Shown here: positions 25,840 through 33,863 of the stretch, piece by piece
Layout: every line of letters begins with the position of its first letter
Numbering within the stretch: the first letter of the stretch is position 1
Made by a program: the position numbers and the translations under genes
Assembly: GCA_904382605.1 (NCBI GenBank)
Contig: CAJFJA010000003.1
Coordinates: 1 to 64,000 of the forward strand
Direction of reading: 5' to 3'
Origin: Candidatus Alloclostridium intestinigallinarum
Lineage (GTDB): Bacteria > Bacillota > Clostridia > Christensenellales > UBA3700
Length of the DNA: 64,000 nucleotides
The notes under the pieces: generated by a model
Seen by the model: only the letters and a program-made list of their open reading frames with translations
The model's database searches: none
What the model was told of the DNA's origin: nothing

Positions 25840-26661
25840 ATGGATTGGAAGAATAAAGTCGCGGTTATCACGGGCGCGGGCGGAGTGCTGTGCGGCGAGA
25901 TAGCCAAGGAATACGCGGCGGCGGGCGCAAAAGTCGCGCTTTTGGACATCAATCTTGCCGCTGCGCAGAAAGTTGCGGACGAGATTAAAAACGCGGGCGG
26001 CGTTGCCATAGCCTATAAGGCGGACTGCCTGGACAAGTCCTCTTTGCAGGCGGCGCACGAGTGCGTGCTCAAAGATTTGGGCGCGTGCGATTTGCTCGTA
26101 AACGGCGCGGGCGGCAATTCGCCCAAGGGCACCGCAACCAAGGATACCCATTGCGAGATGAAGGAAGGGGATATATCCTTTTTCGACCTGGAAGCGGGCG
26201 GCGTGGACTTTGTGTTCCGCCTCAACTTCCTCTCCGCTTTCCTCACCACCCAGGTGTTCGCCGGGGATATGATAGGCAGGAGCGGCAACATTATAAACAT
26301 AAGCAGCATGAACGCATACCGTCCCCTTACGCGTATTCCTGCGTACAGCGGCGCAAAGGCGTCCATATCCAACTTCACGCAGTGGCTGGCGGTGTATTTC
26401 GCAAAATCGGGCATACGCGTGAACGCAATCGCGCCCGGCTTTTTCGTGACCAACCAGAACAGGGGGCTTTTGTTCGACAAGGACGGCAATCCCACCGCCC
26501 GCACCAAAAAGATACTTGCCGGCACGCCCATGGGCAGGTTCGGCGAGGCGGGCGAGATTATGGGCGCGCTCAGATGGCTGACCGATAACGACGCGGCAAG
26601 TTTCGTGACCGGAATAGTCATTCCCATAGACGGCGGCTTCTCCGCGTATTCGGGAGTGTAG
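25840..26661 (+). CDS. uxuB: SDR-type D-mannonate oxidoreductase (fructuronate reductase)
   Basis: This short-chain dehydrogenase is predicted to reduce D-fructuronate to D-mannonate with NAD(P)H. It has 273 residues, cofactor motif TGAGGVLCG, the NGAGG strand, catalytic Ser near INISS and the YSGAK Tyr-Lys motif. It starts immediately after the uxuA stop with a strong AGGAGG site. The family is the Bacillus UxuB/YjmF SDR type rather than the long-chain E. coli UxuB. The gene symbol is assigned from function and context. Confidence 0.88.
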   Translation: MDWKNKVAVITGAGGVLCGEIAKEYAAAGAKVALLDINLAAAQKVADEIKNAGGVAIAYKADCLDKSSLQAAHECVLKDLGACDLLVNGAGGNSPKGTATKDTHCEMKEGDISFFDLEAGGVDFVFRLNFLSAFLTTQVFAGDMIGRSGNIINISSMNAYRPLTRIPAYSGAKASISNFTQWLAVYFAKSGIRVNAIAPGFFVTNQNRGLLFDKDGNPTARTKKILAGTPMGRFGEAGEIMGALRWLTDNDAASFVTGIVIPIDGGFSAYSGV

Positions 26662-26679
26662 GAAATAAGAGGTGGGGAA

Positions 26680-27969
26680 ATGCTGAAAGTAGCGGTATTG
26701 GGCTTAGGCGGCAGAGGAAGAAATTACGGCACGCACCTTGCAAACACAAAGGGCGTGGAGATAGTTTCCGTATGCGACAAATATCAGGCGAAGATAGACA
26801 ACGTAAAGAAAAAGTGGGGCGTGCCCGACGAAGGCTGCTTTACCGACGACAAGAAGTTTTTCGCGCAGGGAAAAGTCGCCGACGTCATGGTCATCGCCAC
26901 CCAGGACAGGGACCATTACGGACACGCCATGCAGGCGCTCGATTTGGGCTATAACCTGCTTTTGGAAAAGCCCGTCAGTCCCGATATAGCCGAATGTCTC
27001 GCCATAGAAAAAAAGGCGAGGGAAAAGGGGCTGAAAGTGCTCGTGTGCCACGTTCTGAGATATTCCAATTATTACAGGCGCATTCACGACATAATAGCTT
27101 CGGGCGTGCTGGGCGAGATAATGCTCATCAAGCACGACGAACACATCGCATACTGGCACTTTGCGCACAGCTACGTGCGCGGAAACTGGCGCAGGGAGGA
27201 CGAAACTTCGCCCATGCTGCTCGCAAAATGCTGCCACGACCTGGACCTCTTGTACTGGTTCACGGGCAGTAAGTGCAAAAAAGTGTCGTGCATGGGCGGA
27301 CTTTACCACTTCAAGAGGGAGAACGCGCCCGAAGGCAGCGCGGACAACTGCTTTGACTGCAAGTACAATAAGACGTGCATTTACGACTGCCGCTACCAGT
27401 ACACGGGCAGAAACAAGGGACCTTTCATAGGAAAGCACAAGTTCAAGTGGGGCACCTACGCCTTCTGCACTTCGGGAAAGAAAAAGGACATACTCAACGC
27501 GCTGAAAAACGACCCGCGCGGAAAGCTGTGGTCGCGCTGCGTGTACAAGTGCGATAACGACGTGGCGGATCTGCAGACTTTGCAGATGGAAATGTGCAAC
27601 GGCGCCCAGGTGGTCATGACCGTCAACGCCTTCAACGAAGACGATCACCGCCATACGGAGATACGCGGCACGAAGGGCGAACTTTACGCCGACGATACGG
27701 GCAGCGTAATCAGGCTCAGACTGTTCGACAAACGCACGAAAAAGATAACGGTGAACGTAATTCCCGTAATAAAGGGGCATTACGGCGGCGACGAAGGCAT
27801 AATCAAAGCCACGGTGGGACTTCTCAAAGGTCTGGACGAAACAAAGCAGCTGTACACCTGGATAAAAGACACGGTGGAAAGCCACCGCATCGCGGCGGCG
27901 GCGGAACGCTCGCGCAGGGAAGGCGGCAGAGTCGTGGAAATGTCGGAAATTCCCGACGTAGAAGAATAA
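26680..27969 (+). CDS. Gfo/Idh/MocA oxidoreductase with a cysteine-rich insertion
   Basis: This is a 429-residue NAD(P)-dependent oxidoreductase. The N-terminal Rossmann domain starts LGLGGRGRNYG, and the catalytic Lys lies in LEKPVS. The C-terminal alpha/beta domain has CCHDLDLLYWF, with the His used in catalysis in this family. Residues about 220-235 form a Cys cluster (CFDCKYNKTCIYDC) that could bind a metal. It follows uxuB by 18 bp. The substrate is probably a sugar or glycoside of the hexuronate pathway. Confidence 0.88.
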   Translation: MLKVAVLGLGGRGRNYGTHLANTKGVEIVSVCDKYQAKIDNVKKKWGVPDEGCFTDDKKFFAQGKVADVMVIATQDRDHYGHAMQALDLGYNLLLEKPVSPDIAECLAIEKKAREKGLKVLVCHVLRYSNYYRRIHDIIASGVLGEIMLIKHDEHIAYWHFAHSYVRGNWRREDETSPMLLAKCCHDLDLLYWFTGSKCKKVSCMGGLYHFKRENAPEGSADNCFDCKYNKTCIYDCRYQYTGRNKGPFIGKHKFKWGTYAFCTSGKKKDILNALKNDPRGKLWSRCVYKCDNDVADLQTLQMEMCNGAQVVMTVNAFNEDDHRHTEIRGTKGELYADDTGSVIRLRLFDKRTKKITVNVIPVIKGHYGGDEGIIKATVGLLKGLDETKQLYTWIKDTVESHRIAAAAERSRREGGRVVEMSEIPDVEE

Positions 27970-28009
27970 AAGGCACGCGGCAGTTCTGCGGCGCGGGAGG
28001 GAGTAATAT

Positions 28010-28645
28010 ATGCTGATAACGGCACACGGGGGAGCGCACGGCACGGGAAGGAACAGTAAGCTGTACTTTTCGCGCATACCCGAATACGAATGCGACGTGC
28101 TCGAAGTGGACGTAAGGAAAAGGGGAAACACGCTGTATATCGCGCACCTTCCGGCGCTGTTTCCCAAAAGACACCTGTCTTTGGAATACGCCCTTGAAAA
28201 GGCGAAGGAATACGGCAAGCTGATAAACTGCGATATGAAGGAGCGCGGACTTGTCGGGGACGTTATCGAGCTTGCGAAAAAGACGGGGACGGAGGATAAA
28301 ATTCTGTTCACCGGCTGGGTAGTAAGCGAGAGGGAGGCGGAAAATCTCCCCTTCGGAAGGGTGTTTTTCAATAAACTTTCCGGCATTCCCTTCAAGGAGG
28401 GCAACGCCGCAAAGATAAAAGAGCGCCTGGGGGACAACCCCCGTCTTGCGGGAATAAACGCGGGCAAGAGGTTTGTGAGCGACAGGTTTCTTGCCGAGTG
28501 CGCGGAAGCGGGGATAGCCGTTTCCTTGTATACGCTTTCTTCGCGTGCGGACGCGGAAAGATACGTGAAGCTGGGGCTTTACAATCTTACCTGCAACAAT
28601 CCCGCCGCGGTGAGAGAAGTTTTCAGAGGATATAAGGAGCAATGA
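28010..28645 (+). CDS. Glycerophosphodiester phosphodiesterase-like protein, atypical
   Basis: This is a 211-residue protein with a GDPD-type TIM-barrel outline. It opens with ITAHGGAHGTGRNS, then EVDVRKRGNTLYIAH. GDPD enzymes usually have His-Arg-Gly at the first strand and His-Asp after the metal-binding Glu and Asp. Here those positions read HGG and AHLP, so the catalytic His-Asp is not intact. It may use another substrate or be non-catalytic. It overlaps the next gene by 4 bp and is clearly part of the operon. Its role there is unknown. Confidence 0.7.
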   Translation: MLITAHGGAHGTGRNSKLYFSRIPEYECDVLEVDVRKRGNTLYIAHLPALFPKRHLSLEYALEKAKEYGKLINCDMKERGLVGDVIELAKKTGTEDKILFTGWVVSEREAENLPFGRVFFNKLSGIPFKEGNAAKIKERLGDNPRLAGINAGKRFVSDRFLAECAEAGIAVSLYTLSSRADAERYVKLGLYNLTCNNPAAVREVFRGYKEQ

Positions 28646-29766
28646 AGAATTTTGCCGTAATAGGAGCGGGAAGAATGGGCGGAAAACACGCGCTCAACCT
28701 TGCAAAAGGCAGGGTGAAGGGCGCGCGCCTTGCCTGCGTGTGCGACACCGACAAGACCGTCCGCGGAAAGTGGAGCGCAAGGTGCGCCGTTTACGCCGAC
28801 TACAAAGTCATGGCGGAAAAGGAAAAGCTCGACGCGGTGGTCGTCGCCACTCCCCATTACAGCCACGTGGAAATTGCAAAATTCTTTCTGGCAAGGGGCG
28901 TTGCCGTGCTCGTGGAAAAGCCCGTATCCGTCACCGTGGAGTGGGCGGAAGAGCTGAATAAAGCCGCAAAAAGCAGCGGCGCGCTGTTCGGGATAATGTA
29001 CAACCAGCGCACCAACCGCGTGTACGCACACGTTCGGGAACTTGTCAAATCGGGCAGGCTGGGAACTATCCGCCGCGCGAATATCACCGTTACCGACTGG
29101 TACCGCTCGCAGTTCTATTACGATATGGGCGGCTGGCGCGCGAGCTGGAGCGGAGAAGGCGGCGGCACGCTCATCAACCAGTGCGTGCACCAGTTGGACG
29201 TCATGCAGTGGATACTGGGAATGCCGGAAAGCGTGACCGCCGTGTGCCGCACGGTGAACAGGAACATAAGCACGGAAAACGAGGTGTGCGCGAATTTCGC
29301 CTATAAGGACTTCAACGCCGTATTCACCGCTTCCGCCCACGAGGTTCCCGGGGTGAACGTGATGGAGATAGCCGGCGACAGGGGACTTGTCAGGGCGGGC
29401 AAGTTCAGGGCGGATATATATCTTCTTGAAAAAAGCGAAGAGGAGATAAACGCCTTGTCGCGCCGCGACTACGGCAACAAGAAGGATAAAAAATATAAAA
29501 AATATACCGTGCGTTACGGGCTTTTCAATCTTCTGCGCGACGGCATAAGGGGGCAGCAATGCAATATCTTATGCGACTTCGCGCGCGTGCTGAACGGGGG
29601 AGGAAAGCTGATTGCGCCGGGGGAAGAGGGCATAAACGGGTTGCAGCTTATCAACGGCGTTTACGCCTCGGACTGGACTAAAAAGACTATGGCGCTGCCG
29701 CTTGACGGCAAGGCATATACAAAGCTGCTTGAAGAGCATGCCGCAGGAGAAAAGGGAGGTTGTTAA
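28642..29766 (+). CDS. Gfo/Idh/MocA oxidoreductase, paralogue 1
   Basis: This is a 374-residue NAD(P)-dependent sugar oxidoreductase. Rossmann motif is IGAGRMGGKH, the catalytic Lys is in VEKPVS, and the active-site region is NQCVHQLDVMQW. It shares long blocks with the protein at 30702 (MYNQRTN, GRLG, DWYRSQ, GGWR, GEGGG), so the two are tandem paralogues flanking the TIM-barrel gene. Such pairs act with isomerase-like TIM barrels in 3-keto-glycoside chemistry in several bacteria. That role is inferred here. Confidence 0.88.
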   Translation: MKNFAVIGAGRMGGKHALNLAKGRVKGARLACVCDTDKTVRGKWSARCAVYADYKVMAEKEKLDAVVVATPHYSHVEIAKFFLARGVAVLVEKPVSVTVEWAEELNKAAKSSGALFGIMYNQRTNRVYAHVRELVKSGRLGTIRRANITVTDWYRSQFYYDMGGWRASWSGEGGGTLINQCVHQLDVMQWILGMPESVTAVCRTVNRNISTENEVCANFAYKDFNAVFTASAHEVPGVNVMEIAGDRGLVRAGKFRADIYLLEKSEEEINALSRRDYGNKKDKKYKKYTVRYGLFNLLRDGIRGQQCNILCDFARVLNGGGKLIAPGEEGINGLQLINGVYASDWTKKTMALPLDGKAYTKLLEEHAAGEKGGC

Positions 29767-29767
29767 A

Positions 29768-30709
29768 ATGATAAAAATTTCCGGTTTTTACGACGAGGTT
29801 TCGTCCGATCTGGAAACGCAATGCAAGCTGGTAAAGGAGCTTGGCGAAACTTATATGTGTCCGCGTAAGGTGAACGGCAGGAATATCGCCTCTTACACGG
29901 CGGAAGAATTTCAGCGCGAAGTAAAGCCCACGCTCGACAAGTACGGCGTGAAGTTTTCTTCCATAGGTTCGCCCATCGGCAAGATACGCTGGGACGATGA
30001 CGACGCGTACGAAAGCCAGCTCAGACAGCTGGAAGAGCTGGTCAAAATATGCAAAATCATGGATTGCGGATATATCCGCATATTCTCTTTCCGTCTGAAA
30101 AAGGACGAATACGAAAAGGCGTATCCCACCGTGCTCAAAAAGCTGAAAGGCTTTGTGGAAAAGGTGAAGGGCAGCGACGTTATTCTTATTCACGAGAACG
30201 AAAAGCGCATTTACGGCGACGAGCCAAACCGCTGCGTAAAACTTTACAAGGAGATTTCCGACCCGCAGTTCAAACTGTGCTACGACGCTTCCAACTACAT
30301 ACAGTGCGGCTACGACGCGTGGGAGGCGTACAACATAGTAAAGGAATACTGCGTGTACTACCATGTGAAGGACTGCTCCAAATACCGCGTGGAAGTGCCC
30401 GTGGGCATGGGCGAGGGCAACTATCCCAAACTTCTCAAAGACCTGGTTGCGGACAGGGGTTACGACGGCTTTATGACGCTGGAACCGCATACGGGCAAGT
30501 ACGCCGACCATAAGGTGCTTTTCCAATGCCTGTGCTGGATAACGTGGGCTATTCCTTATATTTCCAAGTGGCACCGCGTATTCCGCATGATAGACAAAAA
30601 CAAGGGCATGAAGCGTTTTCAGACGGTGGACAGAAAGACCATGTTCCTATGGCAGTACAACGGACTTAAAAAATTACTCGGACAAGCGGGGGTGGACGTA
30701 AATGGATAA
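29768..30709 (+). CDS. Sugar phosphate isomerase/epimerase-type TIM barrel
   Basis: This 313-residue protein belongs to the xylose-isomerase-like TIM-barrel superfamily. Putative metal ligands are the Glu in LIHENEKR, Asp in LCYDASNY, His in YHVKDC and Glu in MTLEPHTG. Proteins of this type act as epimerases or as C-glycoside/3-keto-glycoside lyases next to Gfo/Idh/MocA oxidoreductases. The ATG at 29768 (MIKISGFYDEV) has AGGGAGG upstream; a 22-residue open extension lies inside the previous gene. It overlaps the next gene by 8 bp. Confidence 0.85.
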   Translation: MIKISGFYDEVSSDLETQCKLVKELGETYMCPRKVNGRNIASYTAEEFQREVKPTLDKYGVKFSSIGSPIGKIRWDDDDAYESQLRQLEELVKICKIMDCGYIRIFSFRLKKDEYEKAYPTVLKKLKGFVEKVKGSDVILIHENEKRIYGDEPNRCVKLYKEISDPQFKLCYDASNYIQCGYDAWEAYNIVKEYCVYYHVKDCSKYRVEVPVGMGEGNYPKLLKDLVADRGYDGFMTLEPHTGKYADHKVLFQCLCWITWAIPYISKWHRVFRMIDKNKGMKRFQTVDRKTMFLWQYNGLKKLLGQAGVDVNG

Positions 30710-31889
30710 GGTAAGATACGGTATTATAGGTATAGGAAAGCAGGGCGGCGGCTATGCCGCGGCGCTTGCAAAGGGCAAGGACAAGAACGCCGTGCTTGCC
30801 GCGGTATGCGACGTGGATAAAGTAAAACTCGTAAACGCCGCGCGCGACTGGGGCGTAAAGACTTACGAAAATTACGAAGAACTTATCAAGAGCGGGGAAG
30901 TGGACGCGGTCATCATAGACACGCCGCACTATCTGCACCCCGTGATAGGTATCGCCGCGCTGGAAGAAGGGCTGCACGTGCTTTCGGATAAGCCCATCGG
31001 CGTGTATACCAAGGCGGTGAGGGAGCTTAACGAATGCGCGGCGCGCCACCCCAAGCAGGTGTTCGGCGTGCTGTACAACCAGCGCACGAACAGCGCCTAC
31101 CGCAAGGCGAAAGAGATTGTGGAAAGCGGCAGGCTGGGCAACTTGAAGAGGATAGTGTGGATAATCACCAACTGGTACCGTTCGCAGGCGTATTACGACC
31201 AGGGCGGCTGGCGCGGCACCTGGGGCGGAGAAGGCGGCGGCGTGCTCATCAACCAGGACCCCCACCAGCTGGATCTGTTCACCTGGATAGCCGGCAGACC
31301 CATAAAGAGGGTATGGAGCACGGCGGAAACGGTGGGCAGGAAGATAAACGTGGAAAACGACGTCACCGCCTACTGCGAATTCGAAGGCGGCGCAAGCGGC
31401 GTGTTCATCACTTCCACGCACGAATTCCCCGGCACCAACAGGCTGGAAATTTCCGGCGACAAGGGCAGGATAGTGATAAGCGGCGGCGGACTTAAAAAGC
31501 TGGAGTTTACCGAAAACGAGATGTCCGAACCCGAATTTTCCGCAAAGTGCGCAAAAGAGCGCGAAGCGGGCGTAAAGCGCGACTGGACGACTTTCAAGAT
31601 GAAGACGAAAAAGACCGTGTACCGCCAGCCGCTTTCAGAAGTCATCACCAACGCGGGCGTGGGTCAGCAGATGAAGATAATAAGGAACTTCACGTTAAGG
31701 GTGCTGGGCAAGTGCGACAAGCTCATCGCGCCCGGACAGGAGGGCATTACGGGACTTACGTTCTCCAACGCCATTCACCTTTCCGGCTGGACGGGAGAGG
31801 TCGTGAACTTCCCCATCGACGAGGACAAATACTTTGCCGAACTGCAAAAGCGGATAGAGGAAGAAAAAGTATCCGGAGTGAAGAAATAA
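30702..31889 (+). CDS. Gfo/Idh/MocA oxidoreductase, paralogue 2
   Basis: This is a 395-residue paralogue of the protein at 28642. Rossmann motif is IGIGKQGGGY, the catalytic Lys is in SDKPIG (Asp replaces the usual Glu) and the active-site region is NQDPHQLDLFTW. It begins inside the end of the TIM-barrel gene with GGGGG upstream. Oxidation of a glycoside or sugar acid is likely; the exact substrate is unknown. Confidence 0.88.
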   Translation: MDKVRYGIIGIGKQGGGYAAALAKGKDKNAVLAAVCDVDKVKLVNAARDWGVKTYENYEELIKSGEVDAVIIDTPHYLHPVIGIAALEEGLHVLSDKPIGVYTKAVRELNECAARHPKQVFGVLYNQRTNSAYRKAKEIVESGRLGNLKRIVWIITNWYRSQAYYDQGGWRGTWGGEGGGVLINQDPHQLDLFTWIAGRPIKRVWSTAETVGRKINVENDVTAYCEFEGGASGVFITSTHEFPGTNRLEISGDKGRIVISGGGLKKLEFTENEMSEPEFSAKCAKEREAGVKRDWTTFKMKTKKTVYRQPLSEVITNAGVGQQMKIIRNFTLRVLGKCDKLIAPGQEGITGLTFSNAIHLSGWTGEVVNFPIDEDKYFAELQKRIEEEKVSGVKK

Positions 31890-31908
31890 TAAAGGGGAAG
31901 ACGCTGCT

Positions 31909-33831
31909 ATGAAGAACGAGTATATCGGCGGAGGAATCACCGCCACGGGCAAGTTGTGGGAAGAAGCGCTTTACGACGCGGGCAATAACGCCATAACCGC
32001 GCAGTTCGACGGCAGGGGAGCCATCTCCCGCTATGCGGTCATGAACAAGTACGAAGTGTTCAGCAAGTTCTACACGTTGCTTACGATAGATTCCGTGCCG
32101 CTGGATTATATGCGCGAAAAAAAGGCGGAGATGATAGGCAAACGCCAGACAACCACCGTTTACGCAGACGGCGCGGAGATAGAGATAGTGCAGTTTCTGG
32201 ACGGCAAAAACAACTGCATTTACGTGCAGTACGGCGTGACTGCGGAAAGGGATGTGGATTTTGAAGCGGTCATGAACTTCGGCATAAACTACCAGTCTTA
32301 CGTCGACCAGCTGCCGGGCGCGCGCCTTTCCGCGGGCAATCTGCTCAGGATAATAGGCGGCTTTCTGGGCGGCAAAAAGCAGGAGCAGGAAAGGGACGGC
32401 AAGGCGCTTATCCTCCGCGGTAAGGTGATGGGCGACTTTTATCTGGACGCCGCGCTTTCCGAAGGCGGAAAGATGGGTGAAGCCGACCGCGGCTTTTTCA
32501 ACCAGTTCGCCGTCGGCGGCAAGGTGAAAAAGGGCGAAAAGAGAATTTTCCGCTACGTCATATCCGCCGGCACGCGCGGCGACTACACCTTCTGCGACGT
32601 AGCCGAACGGCTGAAAAATTTCGATAAGGCTTTGAAGGAGGCGCAGGAGTATATAGACTCGCTCGTCTGTCCCGCAGGTATCACCGACCCCATGGAACAG
32701 ACCTATTACAAGAGCCTGCTCAACTGCTCGCTTTCCAACTATAAGGAGCTGGGCAAATTCAAAGGTTTTCTGGCGGGAATCGTCTACCAGTTCCCCGCGC
32801 GCACCTATTACCGCGACGGCTATTGGACGGTGCTTTCCGTACTGCCCGTAAAGCCGGAGCTGGTCAGGAACGAGATTATCACGCTGGCGCACGGCATAAA
32901 CAAAAAGGGCGAGTGCGGCACGGCGGTCAGGTACAACTTCAAGTGCCATTGGGGCAACCACTACGACTCGCCGTCCTTCTTCGTGATAATGACGTACGAC
33001 TACCTGGTGCACACGGGCGATATGTCCGTGCTGGACGAAAAGGTCAACGGCGCAAGCGTGTACGAACTCATCTGCGCGGTGCTGGAGCGGTTCAAAAAGG
33101 AAGTGGACGAAACGGGTCTTTTGGTCAAGGGCGGCAAATTCAACCGCCGCGACTGGTGCGACAACGTGTTCCGCGGCGGATACGTCACCTATGACGAAGC
33201 CCTGTATTGCAGGGCGCTGCAGGCGGCGGGCGAAATTTCCGCAAAGCTGGGCAGAAAGGACAGGGCGGCGGCGTTCGAAGCGGACTGCAAGCGCGTGAAG
33301 GACGCCATAAACAAGCTGCTTTGGAACGAGGAAAAGGGCTGGTACAACAACTACGTCGACGGCGATTTTGTCGAAGACAACCTGTCCATAGATACGGTTG
33401 TAGTCGCGCTTTTCGGAATAGCAAGTGAGGAAAGGGCGAAGCGTATGCTTTCCAATATGGAAAAGTGGCTGGAAACGCGCAACAACAAGGAACAGGGTAT
33501 GGGCGATTGGGGCACCATGAGCGTGTATCCTTATTACAAGAGGGCGTGGGACATAGTGCAGAAGTCCTCTCTGCCCGCATACTACCACAACGGCGGCGAC
33601 TGGCCTTATCTTTCCAATATCTACGCCTATGCCAAACTTGCCTACGGCATGGATTACAAATATCCGCTTCTGAGGTGGTTTGAATACAACGTGGAAAAGG
33701 GCAATTACACTCCCGTGGAGTTTTACAGCCCCATCCACCCGGACGGCTCGCTTTTGCAGGCATGGTCGAGCACGGGCGCGTTCGTTATGAGTTATCCGGG
33801 CGGCAATTTCTTCAGGAAAGGGCTGAAATGA
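31909..33831 (+). CDS. Six-hairpin glycosidase-like protein
   Basis: This is a 640-residue cytoplasmic protein with no signal peptide. The first third is beta-rich. The rest reads as an (alpha/alpha)6 barrel with repeated Trp/Tyr/Asp-rich turns (YYRDGYW, NRRDWCDNVF, DEALYCRALQAAGEISAKLG, YYHNGGDWPYLSNIYAYAK). This is the plan of amylo-alpha-1,6-glucosidase-like and GH78-like enzymes. I cannot place it in one GH family or name its catalytic acids with confidence. Position between the oxidoreductases and a GPH symporter suggests it acts on the imported glycoside. Confidence 0.7.
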   Translation: MKNEYIGGGITATGKLWEEALYDAGNNAITAQFDGRGAISRYAVMNKYEVFSKFYTLLTIDSVPLDYMREKKAEMIGKRQTTTVYADGAEIEIVQFLDGKNNCIYVQYGVTAERDVDFEAVMNFGINYQSYVDQLPGARLSAGNLLRIIGGFLGGKKQEQERDGKALILRGKVMGDFYLDAALSEGGKMGEADRGFFNQFAVGGKVKKGEKRIFRYVISAGTRGDYTFCDVAERLKNFDKALKEAQEYIDSLVCPAGITDPMEQTYYKSLLNCSLSNYKELGKFKGFLAGIVYQFPARTYYRDGYWTVLSVLPVKPELVRNEIITLAHGINKKGECGTAVRYNFKCHWGNHYDSPSFFVIMTYDYLVHTGDMSVLDEKVNGASVYELICAVLERFKKEVDETGLLVKGGKFNRRDWCDNVFRGGYVTYDEALYCRALQAAGEISAKLGRKDRAAAFEADCKRVKDAINKLLWNEEKGWYNNYVDGDFVEDNLSIDTVVVALFGIASEERAKRMLSNMEKWLETRNNKEQGMGDWGTMSVYPYYKRAWDIVQKSSLPAYYHNGGDWPYLSNIYAYAKLAYGMDYKYPLLRWFEYNVEKGNYTPVEFYSPIHPDGSLLQAWSSTGAFVMSYPGGNFFRKGLK

Positions 33832-33863
33832 TAAAAAGGTAAAAATCTGTCAGGAGGAATTTT

